From the NCBI GenBank assembly GCA_031287855.1, contig JAITSL010000034.1:1-64000 (forward strand): DNA of 64,000 nt, written 5' to 3'. Of this stretch, positions 23,184 to 32,243 are shown piece after piece. The translations under genes and the position numbers were made by a program. The notes below the pieces were generated by a model that worked only from the letters and a program-made list of their open reading frames with translations, was not told where the DNA came from and did no database searches. The stretch comes from Candidatus Endomicrobiellum roisinitermitis (GTDB lineage Bacteria; Elusimicrobiota; Endomicrobiia; Endomicrobiales; Endomicrobiaceae). Each line of letters starts with the position of its first letter. Position 1 is the stretch's first letter.

Positions 23184-23282
23184 ATGTACATTGATTTAGC
23201 GTCAGACTGGCCAGCATACATATTTATGGCTTTATTTGTTTTTTTCTTTGTGTATATAATTATAAAAGGTAATGTTAAATAA
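23184..23282 (+). CDS. 32-aa single-TM small membrane protein
   Basis: MYIDLASDWPAYIFMALFVFFFVYIIIKGNVK preceded by GAGGAGGG ribosome-binding site. Confidence 0.5.
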   Translation: MYIDLASDWPAYIFMALFVFFFVYIIIKGNVK

Positions 23283-23304
23283 ATTGTGGTTTTTGAGGTG
23301 TTAA

Positions 23305-23802
23305 ATGGCTGATAAATTTTCTTTTGATATTGTTTCTGAAGTAAATATGATGGAAGTTGAAAATGCTGTTAATCAAGCACAAAAAGAGCTTTCAAATAGA
23401 TTTGATTTTAAGGGAAGTAAGTCTTCTATTGAGTTAAATAAGAATGATAAAAAAATTACTCTTGTTGCAGATGACGACTACAAAATGAAAGCTTTAAAAG
23501 ATATACTAGAAGGCCGTTTTGCAAAAAGGGGCATTTCTATAAAGTCTTTAAATTATAAAGCTCAAGAAAAAGCTTTTGAAGGATATATTAGGCAAGTTGC
23601 TGAAATTATTTCTGGACTTCCTTCAGATAAAGCTAAAGAATTGTCAAAGCTTATTAAAAATTCTAAAATAAAAGTTCAAACACAAATAGACAGCGCAAAA
23701 GTTAAAGTGATTTCTTCTAAAAAAGATGATTTGCAACAAGTAATAACTTATTTAAAAGAAATTTCTTTTTCTTTGCCTTTGCAGTTTACCAATTACAGAT
23801 AA
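23305..23802 (+). CDS. yajQ: YajQ family nucleotide-binding protein
   Basis: FDIVSEVNMMEVENAVNQAQKELSNRFDFKGS. Confidence 0.93.
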   Translation: MADKFSFDIVSEVNMMEVENAVNQAQKELSNRFDFKGSKSSIELNKNDKKITLVADDDYKMKALKDILEGRFAKRGISIKSLNYKAQEKAFEGYIRQVAEIISGLPSDKAKELSKLIKNSKIKVQTQIDSAKVKVISSKKDDLQQVITYLKEISFSLPLQFTNYR

Positions 23803-23812
23803 GAAGTGAAAA

Positions 23813-24522
23813 ATGTCTGTAAGCAAAGATAAAATTTTAGTTGTTGACGATGAATAATTTATAAGAGAGCTTTTGATTGGGGAGTTTTCGAGTCTTTGGT
23901 TATGATCTTTTGGTTTGCTGTTGATGGACAAGATGCAATATCAAAGATCACTTCAGATAAAGTTAATATAGTAATTTCAGATATAAAAATGCCACAAGTT
24001 GACGTAACTACTCTTTTAAAAACTATAAAAGAGAAGTCTCCAGAAATTGAAGTTATAATAATGACGACATGCAACTATAGATAATGCATTATATGCTATG
24101 GATAGTGGGGAGTATGATTTTCTTCAAAAACCTTTTAATATAAATGAACTTTCTGCTTTAGTAGAAAAACTTTTTTCTATTTTTATATCTCTTCTTAGTC
24201 ACTGTTTGATTCTAAAAGAAGAGAATTATTCTGGTATATTTGACCCTGCAACTGAAATTAAGTGTATTTTAGTTTATCCAATGGTTTTTATTGGAAAGAT
24301 AATTGGTTGTTTAGTGTTTACAAAAACTTTTAATTATGCTACATTCGCTTAGTCAGATTTAAGGAATATTTTAGTGTTTGCATCTCAGCTTATACAATAT
24401 ATTAGCAATACCTAAGTTAGTATGAAGGGCTAAAAGTTAAAATTGCACAACTAAAGACTGCTCTTTTAGGTTTAGAAACTGCAAAAAAGGAAATCAAGTC
24501 TTTGAAAGAAATAAATTCATGT
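23813..24522 (+). pseudogene. Response-regulator receiver protein remnant with degraded C-terminal region
   Basis: MSVSKDKILVVDDE* then FIRELL, VVDGQDAISKITSDKVNIVISDIKMP, MDSGEYDFLQKPFNINELSALVEKLF spread over several frames with in-frame stops. Confidence 0.85.
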
Positions 24523-25871
24523 CTTTAAAAAATCAAATTATTAATGTTGTTTGTGAAAAAATTGTTTTTCCTGGTCGTTCTCTTTGTAGGACTGAGGATG
24601 GTTTAGTTCTATTTACAGAATGGCTTTTACCAGCAGAAAGTGCAGAAGTTTTAGTTGTAAGAGATAGAAAGACTTATAGAGAAGGCATTTTAAAAAATGT
24701 TACTTTAAAATCCAAAGATAGAATTGACCCTAAATGTAGTTGCTTTGGCGCTTGTGGTGGATGTTGTTTTCAGAATATTTCTTATGAAAACCAATTATCT
24801 TTAAAGCAAGAATATTTAAAAGAACTTTTGAGTTTTACAGGGTTAACAGTTTCTAATATAGTGCCAAGTCCTTTGCAATGGCACTATAGAAATAAGATGG
24901 AGCTTAGTTTTTTTAATAATAACGACACTGTGGATTTAGGGCTTCACAAAAAGGGGAGTTTTAATAAGTATATTTCAGTACCTTGTTGTTTTATAGCTGA
25001 TGCAGATTTTGTTAAAGTTATAGACATTGTAAAAACTTTTGCTAAAAAGACCAAATTGCTAGCTTATGATAATAAAAAACATGAAGGTTTTTTTAGGCAT
25101 TTAGTTTTACGTAAAGCTCAAAATAATGGTCAGCTTCTTGTAAACATAGTTACAAATGAACTTAAAACAAATCAAGATATATTAAAGCCTATTGTAGAAG
25201 AACTTTCAACTTTTGTTGATGCTTTATACTGGACTATAAATTCTAAAAAATCAGATGATGTAAATTTAGACAGGTTAGTTTTATTACATGGAAGTCCGTT
25301 AATAAGGGAAAAGCTTAATGTTGGCAACAAAGACTTTTATTTCAATATATCTCCTTTTTCTTTTTTTCAAACAAACTCAAAAGCTACAGAGGTTTTATAT
25401 AATCAAGTTTTAAGACTTTTAAAACCTTCCAAAAATGATATATTGTTAGATCTCTATTGCGGAACAGGTGCTATAGGCTTGTCTATGGCCTATAGTGTTA
25501 AAGAGGTTATAGGTATAGACTTATTGCCTCAAGCAATTGAAAATGCTAAGGAAAATTTGATAATAAATAATATTAGTAATGCTCAATTTTTTGTTTCTAG
25601 TTGTCAGGATTGGGTTAATACAACAGAGTGCAAGTTTGACTTAATAGTTGTTGATCCCCCTCGTATTGGGCTTACAAAAGATGTTATTACTTTTTTGCTT
25701 TCTGGGCAAGCCAAAAGGATTGTTTATATTTCTTGTAATCCTTCTACCTTAGCAAGAGATTTGCAAATTATTATTGAAAGCGGTAAGTATAAGCCAACAG
25801 AAATTGTTTCTGTTGACGTATTTGCACATACTAGCCATTTAGAAATTGTAGTAGCGTTAGAATTAAACTAG
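24519..25871 (+). CDS. 23S rRNA (uracil-5-)-methyltransferase, RlmD/RumA family
   Basis: C-GACGGCCFQ iron-sulfur motif, LDLYCGTGAIGLSMA, VVDPPRIGL, VYISCNPSTLARDL. Confidence 0.92.
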   Translation: MSLKNQIINVVCEKIVFPGRSLCRTEDGLVLFTEWLLPAESAEVLVVRDRKTYREGILKNVTLKSKDRIDPKCSCFGACGGCCFQNISYENQLSLKQEYLKELLSFTGLTVSNIVPSPLQWHYRNKMELSFFNNNDTVDLGLHKKGSFNKYISVPCCFIADADFVKVIDIVKTFAKKTKLLAYDNKKHEGFFRHLVLRKAQNNGQLLVNIVTNELKTNQDILKPIVEELSTFVDALYWTINSKKSDDVNLDRLVLLHGSPLIREKLNVGNKDFYFNISPFSFFQTNSKATEVLYNQVLRLLKPSKNDILLDLYCGTGAIGLSMAYSVKEVIGIDLLPQAIENAKENLIINNISNAQFFVSSCQDWVNTTECKFDLIVVDPPRIGLTKDVITFLLSGQAKRIVYISCNPSTLARDLQIIIESGKYKPTEIVSVDVFAHTSHLEIVVALELN

Positions 25872-25897
25872 TTTTTATGAATTGGAGATGTAAGTAA

Positions 25898-27334
25898 ATG
25901 AACAGAATAGTAAAGTTAGTGTTTGTTTTTTTGTTTTTTGTAGTCAATGTAAATGCGGATGTTTTAACTTTGGATGATTATTTGGAGTTAGTTTTAAAAA
26001 ACAATAATGAATTAAAATCCATACAATCAAACATTGATGCAGTTAAAGGAAAACTTGTTCAAATAGAAATAGTATACTCGTATTCTTTAAGTGCTGGGGC
26101 TAGTTATGCAGATGACAAAAGTGGTAGGCCTTTTTCTATACTTGGTAGGCCAGATGAAGTAAAAAATTTTGCTTATGATGCAACTGTAAATAAAATGTTT
26201 GGGTTTGGTACTGAAGTTTCTTTGGGGTTAAATGGTTCACATAGTGACTCTAATTTTACAAATGATGCTATGGATTGTAATGTTATTGATATAGCTCCAT
26301 TTGTAAAACTACAACAGTCTCTGTGGAAAGACATAAATGGCGGTTCTACAAAAGTTTCGATTGCAAAAGCTAAATCTATTGCAAAGTCAGCTTTATATTT
26401 ATCAGAGTATCAAAAACAAAATGCTTTGCTTAATGCAAAAATGGCTTATTGGAATTTATCTTATGCAAAAACAGTTGTGGATTTTAGAAAGAATGCTTTA
26501 TACAGACTACAAAAAATTTTAGAATGGAATCAAAAAAGATTTAATATGGATTTAGTAGAAAGATCAGATCTTTTACAATCTCAAGCAGCAGTAAAACTTG
26601 GAAATTTAAAGTTGAAAGATGCTTACGAACAAAAAAATAAAGCAAATAGAGCTCTAACCCAATTTTTGTCTATATCAGATGGGATAGTTAAGTACGATGT
26701 TGAAAAGTTTGAAGGCAAAGGAAAATCTTTTAATAGTGATTATGAACCTAAAAAAAATTGTACAAGGCTTGATGTTCTTTCTGGTTTAGAAGATGTAAAT
26801 AGTGCCATGTATGATCAAATCGCTAATAAAAAGAGTAGCGGAGCAGATTTGATTTTAAATGGACAATTTGCACTTAATGGATTAGATCAGGACTTTGAAT
26901 TTGTTAAAGATAACTTAACAAAAGCTAAAAGGCCTTCATACTCTTTGGGCTTGAGGTATAGGTTACCTTTAAATTTTAAATTAAGGAAAGTGTTAGATCA
27001 AGGTTATGAAGCAGCAAAAGTTTCGGCTCAAGAAAAAGCAAAATATTTGTCTGCTAAAGTAAATAATGATTGGCAACAACTTTTAGATGATTGGAATGAT
27101 GCGAAGTTGAAAAATACTCTTACTGTAGAAATAGAGGAAATACAAAAACAAAGAAAACAAGAAGACGAGATGTTGTTAAAAACAGGAAGGACAACAACTT
27201 ATTTAGTTTTGCAAACAGAACAAGCTTTAGACGATGCTACATTAAATGTTCTTGGGAGCGTTTTAGAGCTTATCAAAATATCTGAAACTGCAAAAACATT
27301 TTATGATTACAATTTTGAACTAAAAATAAATTAA
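25898..27334 (+). CDS. TolC-like outer membrane efflux protein
   Basis: Signal peptide, LTLDDYLELVLKNNNELKS, OEP architecture, upstream of an RND pump. Confidence 0.85.
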   Translation: MNRIVKLVFVFLFFVVNVNADVLTLDDYLELVLKNNNELKSIQSNIDAVKGKLVQIEIVYSYSLSAGASYADDKSGRPFSILGRPDEVKNFAYDATVNKMFGFGTEVSLGLNGSHSDSNFTNDAMDCNVIDIAPFVKLQQSLWKDINGGSTKVSIAKAKSIAKSALYLSEYQKQNALLNAKMAYWNLSYAKTVVDFRKNALYRLQKILEWNQKRFNMDLVERSDLLQSQAAVKLGNLKLKDAYEQKNKANRALTQFLSISDGIVKYDVEKFEGKGKSFNSDYEPKKNCTRLDVLSGLEDVNSAMYDQIANKKSSGADLILNGQFALNGLDQDFEFVKDNLTKAKRPSYSLGLRYRLPLNFKLRKVLDQGYEAAKVSAQEKAKYLSAKVNNDWQQLLDDWNDAKLKNTLTVEIEEIQKQRKQEDEMLLKTGRTTTYLVLQTEQALDDATLNVLGSVLELIKISETAKTFYDYNFELKIN

Positions 27335-27362
27335 AAAGTATTACAGTTAGAGGAATAATATA

Positions 27363-30300
27363 ATGAATTTAGCAAAAATAGCAATTAAACGACCAACTTT
27401 TATAATGGCATTACTTATGGCATTTATTATTTTGGGAACAATTTCTTTAAATAAGCTTAGTGTTAGGATGTTCCCTGATGTGGAATTTCCGTATGTTTTA
27501 ATTATGACTGCTTATCCTGGCGCAGGCGTAGCAGAAATAGAGCAACTTGTTTCAAAACCTATAGAAGATGCTGTTAGTGGAGTTTCAGCTTTAAAGCACA
27601 TCAGTTCAATAAACCAAGATAACGTGTCTATAGTTTTTTGCGAGTTTCAACTTTCCAAAGATCCTGATATAGCAACTCAAGAAGTTAGAGATAAAATAGG
27701 GCAGATTAGGCTTAACTTACCTGACGATGTAAAAGAACCGGTGATAATAAAAGCAGATATTAATAGTCTTCCTATAGGAACTGTCAGTTTAAAAGCAAAA
27801 GGCCTTACTCCTAAACAAATGTATGATTTTGCTGATGATGTAGTTTCCAAAGATTTATCTCAAGTTTCTGGGGTGTCGCAAATAAACATTATTGGTGGCC
27901 AAAAGAGGGAAATACATATTAACGCAGATAAGAAAAAACTTAAAAATCATGAACTTACGCTTACATCTCTTGCAGCAAAAATTAAGTTAAACTCTTTAAA
28001 CATCCCTGCAGGAAAAGTAAATAGAGGAGTAAATGAAGTAGAGTTTAGAACTCTTGGTGAGTTTAAATCTATATCTCAAATTAACAATGTTGTTGTAAAT
28101 TTTTTGGGCAATGATAAACATGTTATAGTTGGTGACGTTGCTATAGTAGAAGATGGTGTTGAAAAAGAAGTTTCACGTGCAAGAATAGACGTTATAGAAG
28201 ATGGTAAGTTTGTTTCAGAACATGCTTTATTATTACAAATTTATAGACAGGCAAAAGGTAATGATGTAGCAATATCAAATGGACTAAAGAAAAAAATTGA
28301 GGAAGTTAACCAGAAGTATTTACAGTATGATGGTAGGCCTCAACTTACTATGATTTCTGATGCGGCCAATGGCGTAAGAATGAATATAGAAAATGTTAAA
28401 TCTACAATTATTGAAGGGATTTTCCTTGCAGTTGTAGTTGTCTATTTCTTTTTAGCTAGTTGGCGTTCAACTTTTATTACAGCACTTTCTTTGCCAAACA
28501 GCTTAATAGGCTCTTTTGTTTTTATGTATACTTTTGGGTTTAGTTTAAATGTGTTGTCTTTAATGGCATTGTCACTAGCTGTAGGCTTGTTAATTGATGA
28601 TGCTATTGTTGTTAGAGAAAACATTTTTAGGCATTACCAAAAAGGTGCAAACCCAATAAAAGCAGCTTTAGATGGCACAAATGAAGTTACTTTGGCCGTT
28701 ATAGCTACAACAAGCACTGTTGTAGCGGTATTTTTGCCTGTGGCTTTTTTAAGCGGCGTTATGGGACAATTTTTTAAAGAGTTTGGGTTAACAGTTGTTT
28801 TTGCTATGTTAATATCTATATTAGATGCTTTAACAATTGCACCTTTGCTTTCAGCGTACATGATTCCTGACCATAATGCTAAGAAAGTAAAAAAATGGAA
28901 AATCCAAGAAGTAGTAATTAAATTTTTTAGAAGTGTTACAGTAGATTGGTTTAATAAGAGTTTTAATGTTTTAGAGCATTCATACAAAAAATTGATTTCT
29001 TTTATTGTAGAAGCAAAAGTATTAGATTTTAAGTTTGGCAAAAATGGTAGACATTTTTCTGTAAGTTGGAAATTTGCTACTCTTATTATTGCTATATTTG
29101 TGTTTGTTTTTACTATAGGATTGTCGAAAAAATATCTAAAAGCTACTTTTATGCCTGCTGCTGAGTGGGGGGAATTTAATATTAATTTGCAAGCTAAACC
29201 TGGGACCTCTTTAGATCAGATGGACAAATATACTAAAGAAATTGAACAAATATTGATGAACGACCAAAATATAGAGCTTATTTCTGTGGCAGTAGGACAA
29301 AGTGGAATGTTTTCGCTTGCAAGTCAAGCAAGTATATATGTAAGGATGGTTCCTGCAAACTCTCACGGTGGATTTTTTGGACTTTTTGGTAAAAAAGAAG
29401 AAAAAGATACTCCTAAAAGAACTCGTTCAAGCTCACAAATGAAAGACTACCTTAGAGAAGTTTTTGAGGAAAAGTTTAAAGATGAGTTAGAAGTTTCTAT
29501 AGTAAGGCAAAGCGTTGGTGGTCATAGTGAAAGTGAATTTGTTATGCAACTCAATGGAGCTGATATAGATGTTTTATACGATGTTGCTCAAACTTTAATA
29601 AAAAGATTTAAAGAAATACCACATTTTGTAGATGTTTGTTCTAACTATAAAGTTGGCAAGCCCGAAGCGCAAATACAGATGGATCCTAAAAAGATGGAAG
29701 ATTATGGCGTAAGTTCTGTTGTTGTTGGTAACGAAGTTAGAGCTATGGTAGATGGAGTATTAGCTGGTAAGTTTAGAGAGCATGGTTTAGAGTACGATAT
29801 AAAAGTTATGTTTGCACAAGATCAACAAGACATTGCTCAAAATTTAGACGCCATTTATGTAAACAATGTAAACAATAAACTTGTGAAGTTAAAAAATGTT
29901 GCGTCTGTTAAAATGGCTCAAGGGCCTACGCAGATATTTAGAGAAGATAGAGTGCGCTATGTTTCAGTTGAAGGCAATCTTGCAGCAGGTGGAGCAATAG
30001 GTGAAATACAAACAGAAGCAATTAGAATATTTAATGAAGAAAAAACAAAACCAGAAAATTTAGAAAAATGGAAACATGTGTATTTTGGTCTTTCTGGGAA
30101 TGTAGAAGATATGGCAGAGATGTTTAAGAGTATTATTATTGCTGCAGGTTTATCTATAATATTTATCTTTATGGTTCTTGCAAGTTTATATGAATCCGTT
30201 ATTACCCCGTTTACAATTATGACAGCGCTTCCTCTAGCTATTATAGGTGGGCTTTTTGCTTTGCTTATTGCAAGGCAACCTATTGACATGTTTACACTTA

Positions 30301-30695
30301 TTGGCATGATAATGCTTCTTGGTATTGTAGCTAAAAATTCTATCCTTTTAGTGGATTATGTTCAACAGCAAATGAGAAACGGTTTAACTATAAACGATGC
30401 TATAGTCAAAGCAGGTATTGTAAGGCTTCGCCCTATACTTATGACATCCTTTGCTCTTATAGCTGGCATGCTTCCAACAGCGTTAGGTCTTAGTGAAGTT
30501 GGCCAGTTTAGAAGAGGTATGGGAATAGTTGTTATAGGTGGAGTTATAAGTTCTACAATACTTACGTTAATTGTTGTGCCTGCAATTTTTGAATATATGG
30601 ACAATTTTAGATTGTTTTTAAGAAAACTTGTAAAAAGACCTGCAAAAAGAATGATAGACTATACGGAAGAAGAACTACATAAACAAGATTTATAA
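27363..30695 (+). CDS. RND efflux transporter (AcrB/HAE1 family)
   Basis: IKRPTFIMALLMAFIILG, AYPGAGVAEIEQLVSKPIEDAVSGV, GLLIDDAIVVRENIFRH. Confidence 0.95.
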   Translation: MNLAKIAIKRPTFIMALLMAFIILGTISLNKLSVRMFPDVEFPYVLIMTAYPGAGVAEIEQLVSKPIEDAVSGVSALKHISSINQDNVSIVFCEFQLSKDPDIATQEVRDKIGQIRLNLPDDVKEPVIIKADINSLPIGTVSLKAKGLTPKQMYDFADDVVSKDLSQVSGVSQINIIGGQKREIHINADKKKLKNHELTLTSLAAKIKLNSLNIPAGKVNRGVNEVEFRTLGEFKSISQINNVVVNFLGNDKHVIVGDVAIVEDGVEKEVSRARIDVIEDGKFVSEHALLLQIYRQAKGNDVAISNGLKKKIEEVNQKYLQYDGRPQLTMISDAANGVRMNIENVKSTIIEGIFLAVVVVYFFLASWRSTFITALSLPNSLIGSFVFMYTFGFSLNVLSLMALSLAVGLLIDDAIVVRENIFRHYQKGANPIKAALDGTNEVTLAVIATTSTVVAVFLPVAFLSGVMGQFFKEFGLTVVFAMLISILDALTIAPLLSAYMIPDHNAKKVKKWKIQEVVIKFFRSVTVDWFNKSFNVLEHSYKKLISFIVEAKVLDFKFGKNGRHFSVSWKFATLIIAIFVFVFTIGLSKKYLKATFMPAAEWGEFNINLQAKPGTSLDQMDKYTKEIEQILMNDQNIELISVAVGQSGMFSLASQASIYVRMVPANSHGGFFGLFGKKEEKDTPKRTRSSSQMKDYLREVFEEKFKDELEVSIVRQSVGGHSESEFVMQLNGADIDVLYDVAQTLIKRFKEIPHFVDVCSNYKVGKPEAQIQMDPKKMEDYGVSSVVVGNEVRAMVDGVLAGKFREHGLEYDIKVMFAQDQQDIAQNLDAIYVNNVNNKLVKLKNVASVKMAQGPTQIFREDRVRYVSVEGNLAAGGAIGEIQTEAIRIFNEEKTKPENLEKWKHVYFGLSGNVEDMAEMFKSIIIAAGLSIIFIFMVLASLYESVITPFTIMTALPLAIIGGLFALLIARQPIDMFTLIGMIMLLGIVAKNSILLVDYVQQQMRNGLTINDAIVKAGIVRLRPILMTSFALIAGMLPTALGLSEVGQFRRGMGIVVIGGVISSTILTLIVVPAIFEYMDNFRLFLRKLVKRPAKRMIDYTEEELHKQDL

Positions 30696-30698
30696 ATT

Positions 30699-31226
30699 AT
30701 GAAATACTTTAAACAGTTAAGGGGGCAAGCATTAGTTGAGGCTGTTTTAATTGCTCCATTAATTGTTGTTTTCCTTTTTTCAATTGTTTGGTTTGGTAGT
30801 CTTATGCTAACTTGGCAACAAATTGTAACTGCTACAAAGTACGGTGTGGATTTGATTGCTTATACAGATTTTGACAAAAAATATATAGAAAATGATATAA
30901 AAGATTATCTCTGCAATACAAAAACACTTGGCAGAATTTTAGATTTAAATAGACTAAATGTAGTAGTCCAGATCAATGATTATAAGCCTATTGATATGGA
31001 TTTTACAAAATCAGACATTACAAGTTTTGGTTCTTTAAATGTTTTGGATTGTACTAAAGGTTTAGTTCCGAAAAAATCTTTTGTAGAGATAACGTATTTA
31101 TACAAAACTCCCAGAATATTAAAAGCTATTGGCAGGGGAAATATTAAAATAAACTCTAAACTAGAAGTTTTATCAGGTGCTGGTAGTCCACAAAACACGA
31201 AAATAAAATCTAAGGGGAGACAGTAG
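30699..31226 (+). CDS. TadE-like pilus assembly protein
   Basis: RGQALVEAVLIAPLIVVFLFSIVWFG TadE-like N-terminus; adjacent to flp and tad genes. Confidence 0.75.
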   Translation: MKYFKQLRGQALVEAVLIAPLIVVFLFSIVWFGSLMLTWQQIVTATKYGVDLIAYTDFDKKYIENDIKDYLCNTKTLGRILDLNRLNVVVQINDYKPIDMDFTKSDITSFGSLNVLDCTKGLVPKKSFVEITYLYKTPRILKAIGRGNIKINSKLEVLSGAGSPQNTKIKSKGRQ

Positions 31227-31400
31227 ATGTTAAGCTTTAACTGGATTAAAAGACATAAAGGACAAGGGATGGTAGAGTATATTCTTATTGTAGCAGTTGT
31301 AGTAGGTATTGTTTTTGTTGCATATAAATCTTTAGGGAAAAAAGTTAAAAACAAGTTTGAAAGCGCAACAAAAGTTATTCAAAAAGCGGATACAGAATAA
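31227..31400 (+). CDS. flp: Flp/Fap type IVb pilin
   Basis: MLSFNWIKRHKGQGMVEYILIVAVVVGIVFVAYKSLGKKVKNKFESATKVIQKADTE*; Flp processing motif G...EY; not in the supplied ORF track. Confidence 0.88.
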   Translation: MLSFNWIKRHKGQGMVEYILIVAVVVGIVFVAYKSLGKKVKNKFESATKVIQKADTE

Positions 31401-31404
31401 ATAC

Positions 31405-32238
31405 ATGAGCAATAAAAAAGTGTTACTTATAGCTTTAATTTTTGCAATACTTTCTTTGTTTTTTGCATATGTTTATATTTCTGACTTGGAAACGAAATAT
31501 AAAATTATGGCTGAACCAGTGAAAGTAGTTGTTGCTTTGCAAGTTATACCTCAAGGTACAGTTATAAAACAAGATATGCTTTTGGAGAAATATGTCCCTA
31601 AAGAGTATATTCAACCAAGAATTTTTAATGATATAAAAGAACTTTTTTTGCCTGATGGTACTTGTGAATATATATCGTTAAATACAATAGAAGAAAATGA
31701 GCAAATCCTTTCGACCAAATTGTCAAAAATAAGTGAGTACGGAATAACTAATTTAATTCCAGAAGGTAAAAAAGCTATATCTATAACTTTTGACGTAGAT
31801 AATGTAAATATTTTATCTCCTGGTAGTAAAATAGATATTTATGCAGTAATAGAATATACAGATTCTAATAGGCAGTTACAAGAGACAGTATTTTCCGTAG
31901 CGCAAGATGTTTTGGTTTTAGCTGTAGGTAGCAGTTGTATAGGCTTAGTAAAAAAACAAGATGATGAGCTTAGTAATGTCAACGTGTTGACTTTGGCATT
32001 ATCTGTAGAAGATGCTCAAAAAGTTATTCTTTTTTCTCAAAAAGGAACTTTAAAATATTTAATAAGACCTGCTGGTGACACAAAAAGTTGTGATGTTGTG
32101 CCTTTAAAAGTTTCATCTATAATTAAAGATGTTTCAAGAATCATAAGTAATCAAAATTATTCAAAAGACGTAAAACTCACAAATCAAAAAGAAGTTTTAG
32201 AGATAATAAACAAGTATGCAAATGTAAACAAACAATAA
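31405..32238 (+). CDS. cpaB: Flp pilus assembly protein CpaB (SAF domain)
   Basis: N-terminal TM, VKVVVALQVIPQGTVIKQDML SAF-like; position between flp and cpaF. Confidence 0.82.
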   Translation: MSNKKVLLIALIFAILSLFFAYVYISDLETKYKIMAEPVKVVVALQVIPQGTVIKQDMLLEKYVPKEYIQPRIFNDIKELFLPDGTCEYISLNTIEENEQILSTKLSKISEYGITNLIPEGKKAISITFDVDNVNILSPGSKIDIYAVIEYTDSNRQLQETVFSVAQDVLVLAVGSSCIGLVKKQDDELSNVNVLTLALSVEDAQKVILFSQKGTLKYLIRPAGDTKSCDVVPLKVSSIIKDVSRIISNQNYSKDVKLTNQKEVLEIINKYANVNKQ

Positions 32239-32243
32239 TTTAT

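Noticed and set aside
24098-24352. 84-aa ORF and neighbouring 62-aa ORF as independent genes
   Set aside because: Fragments of the same response-regulator pseudogene in different frames
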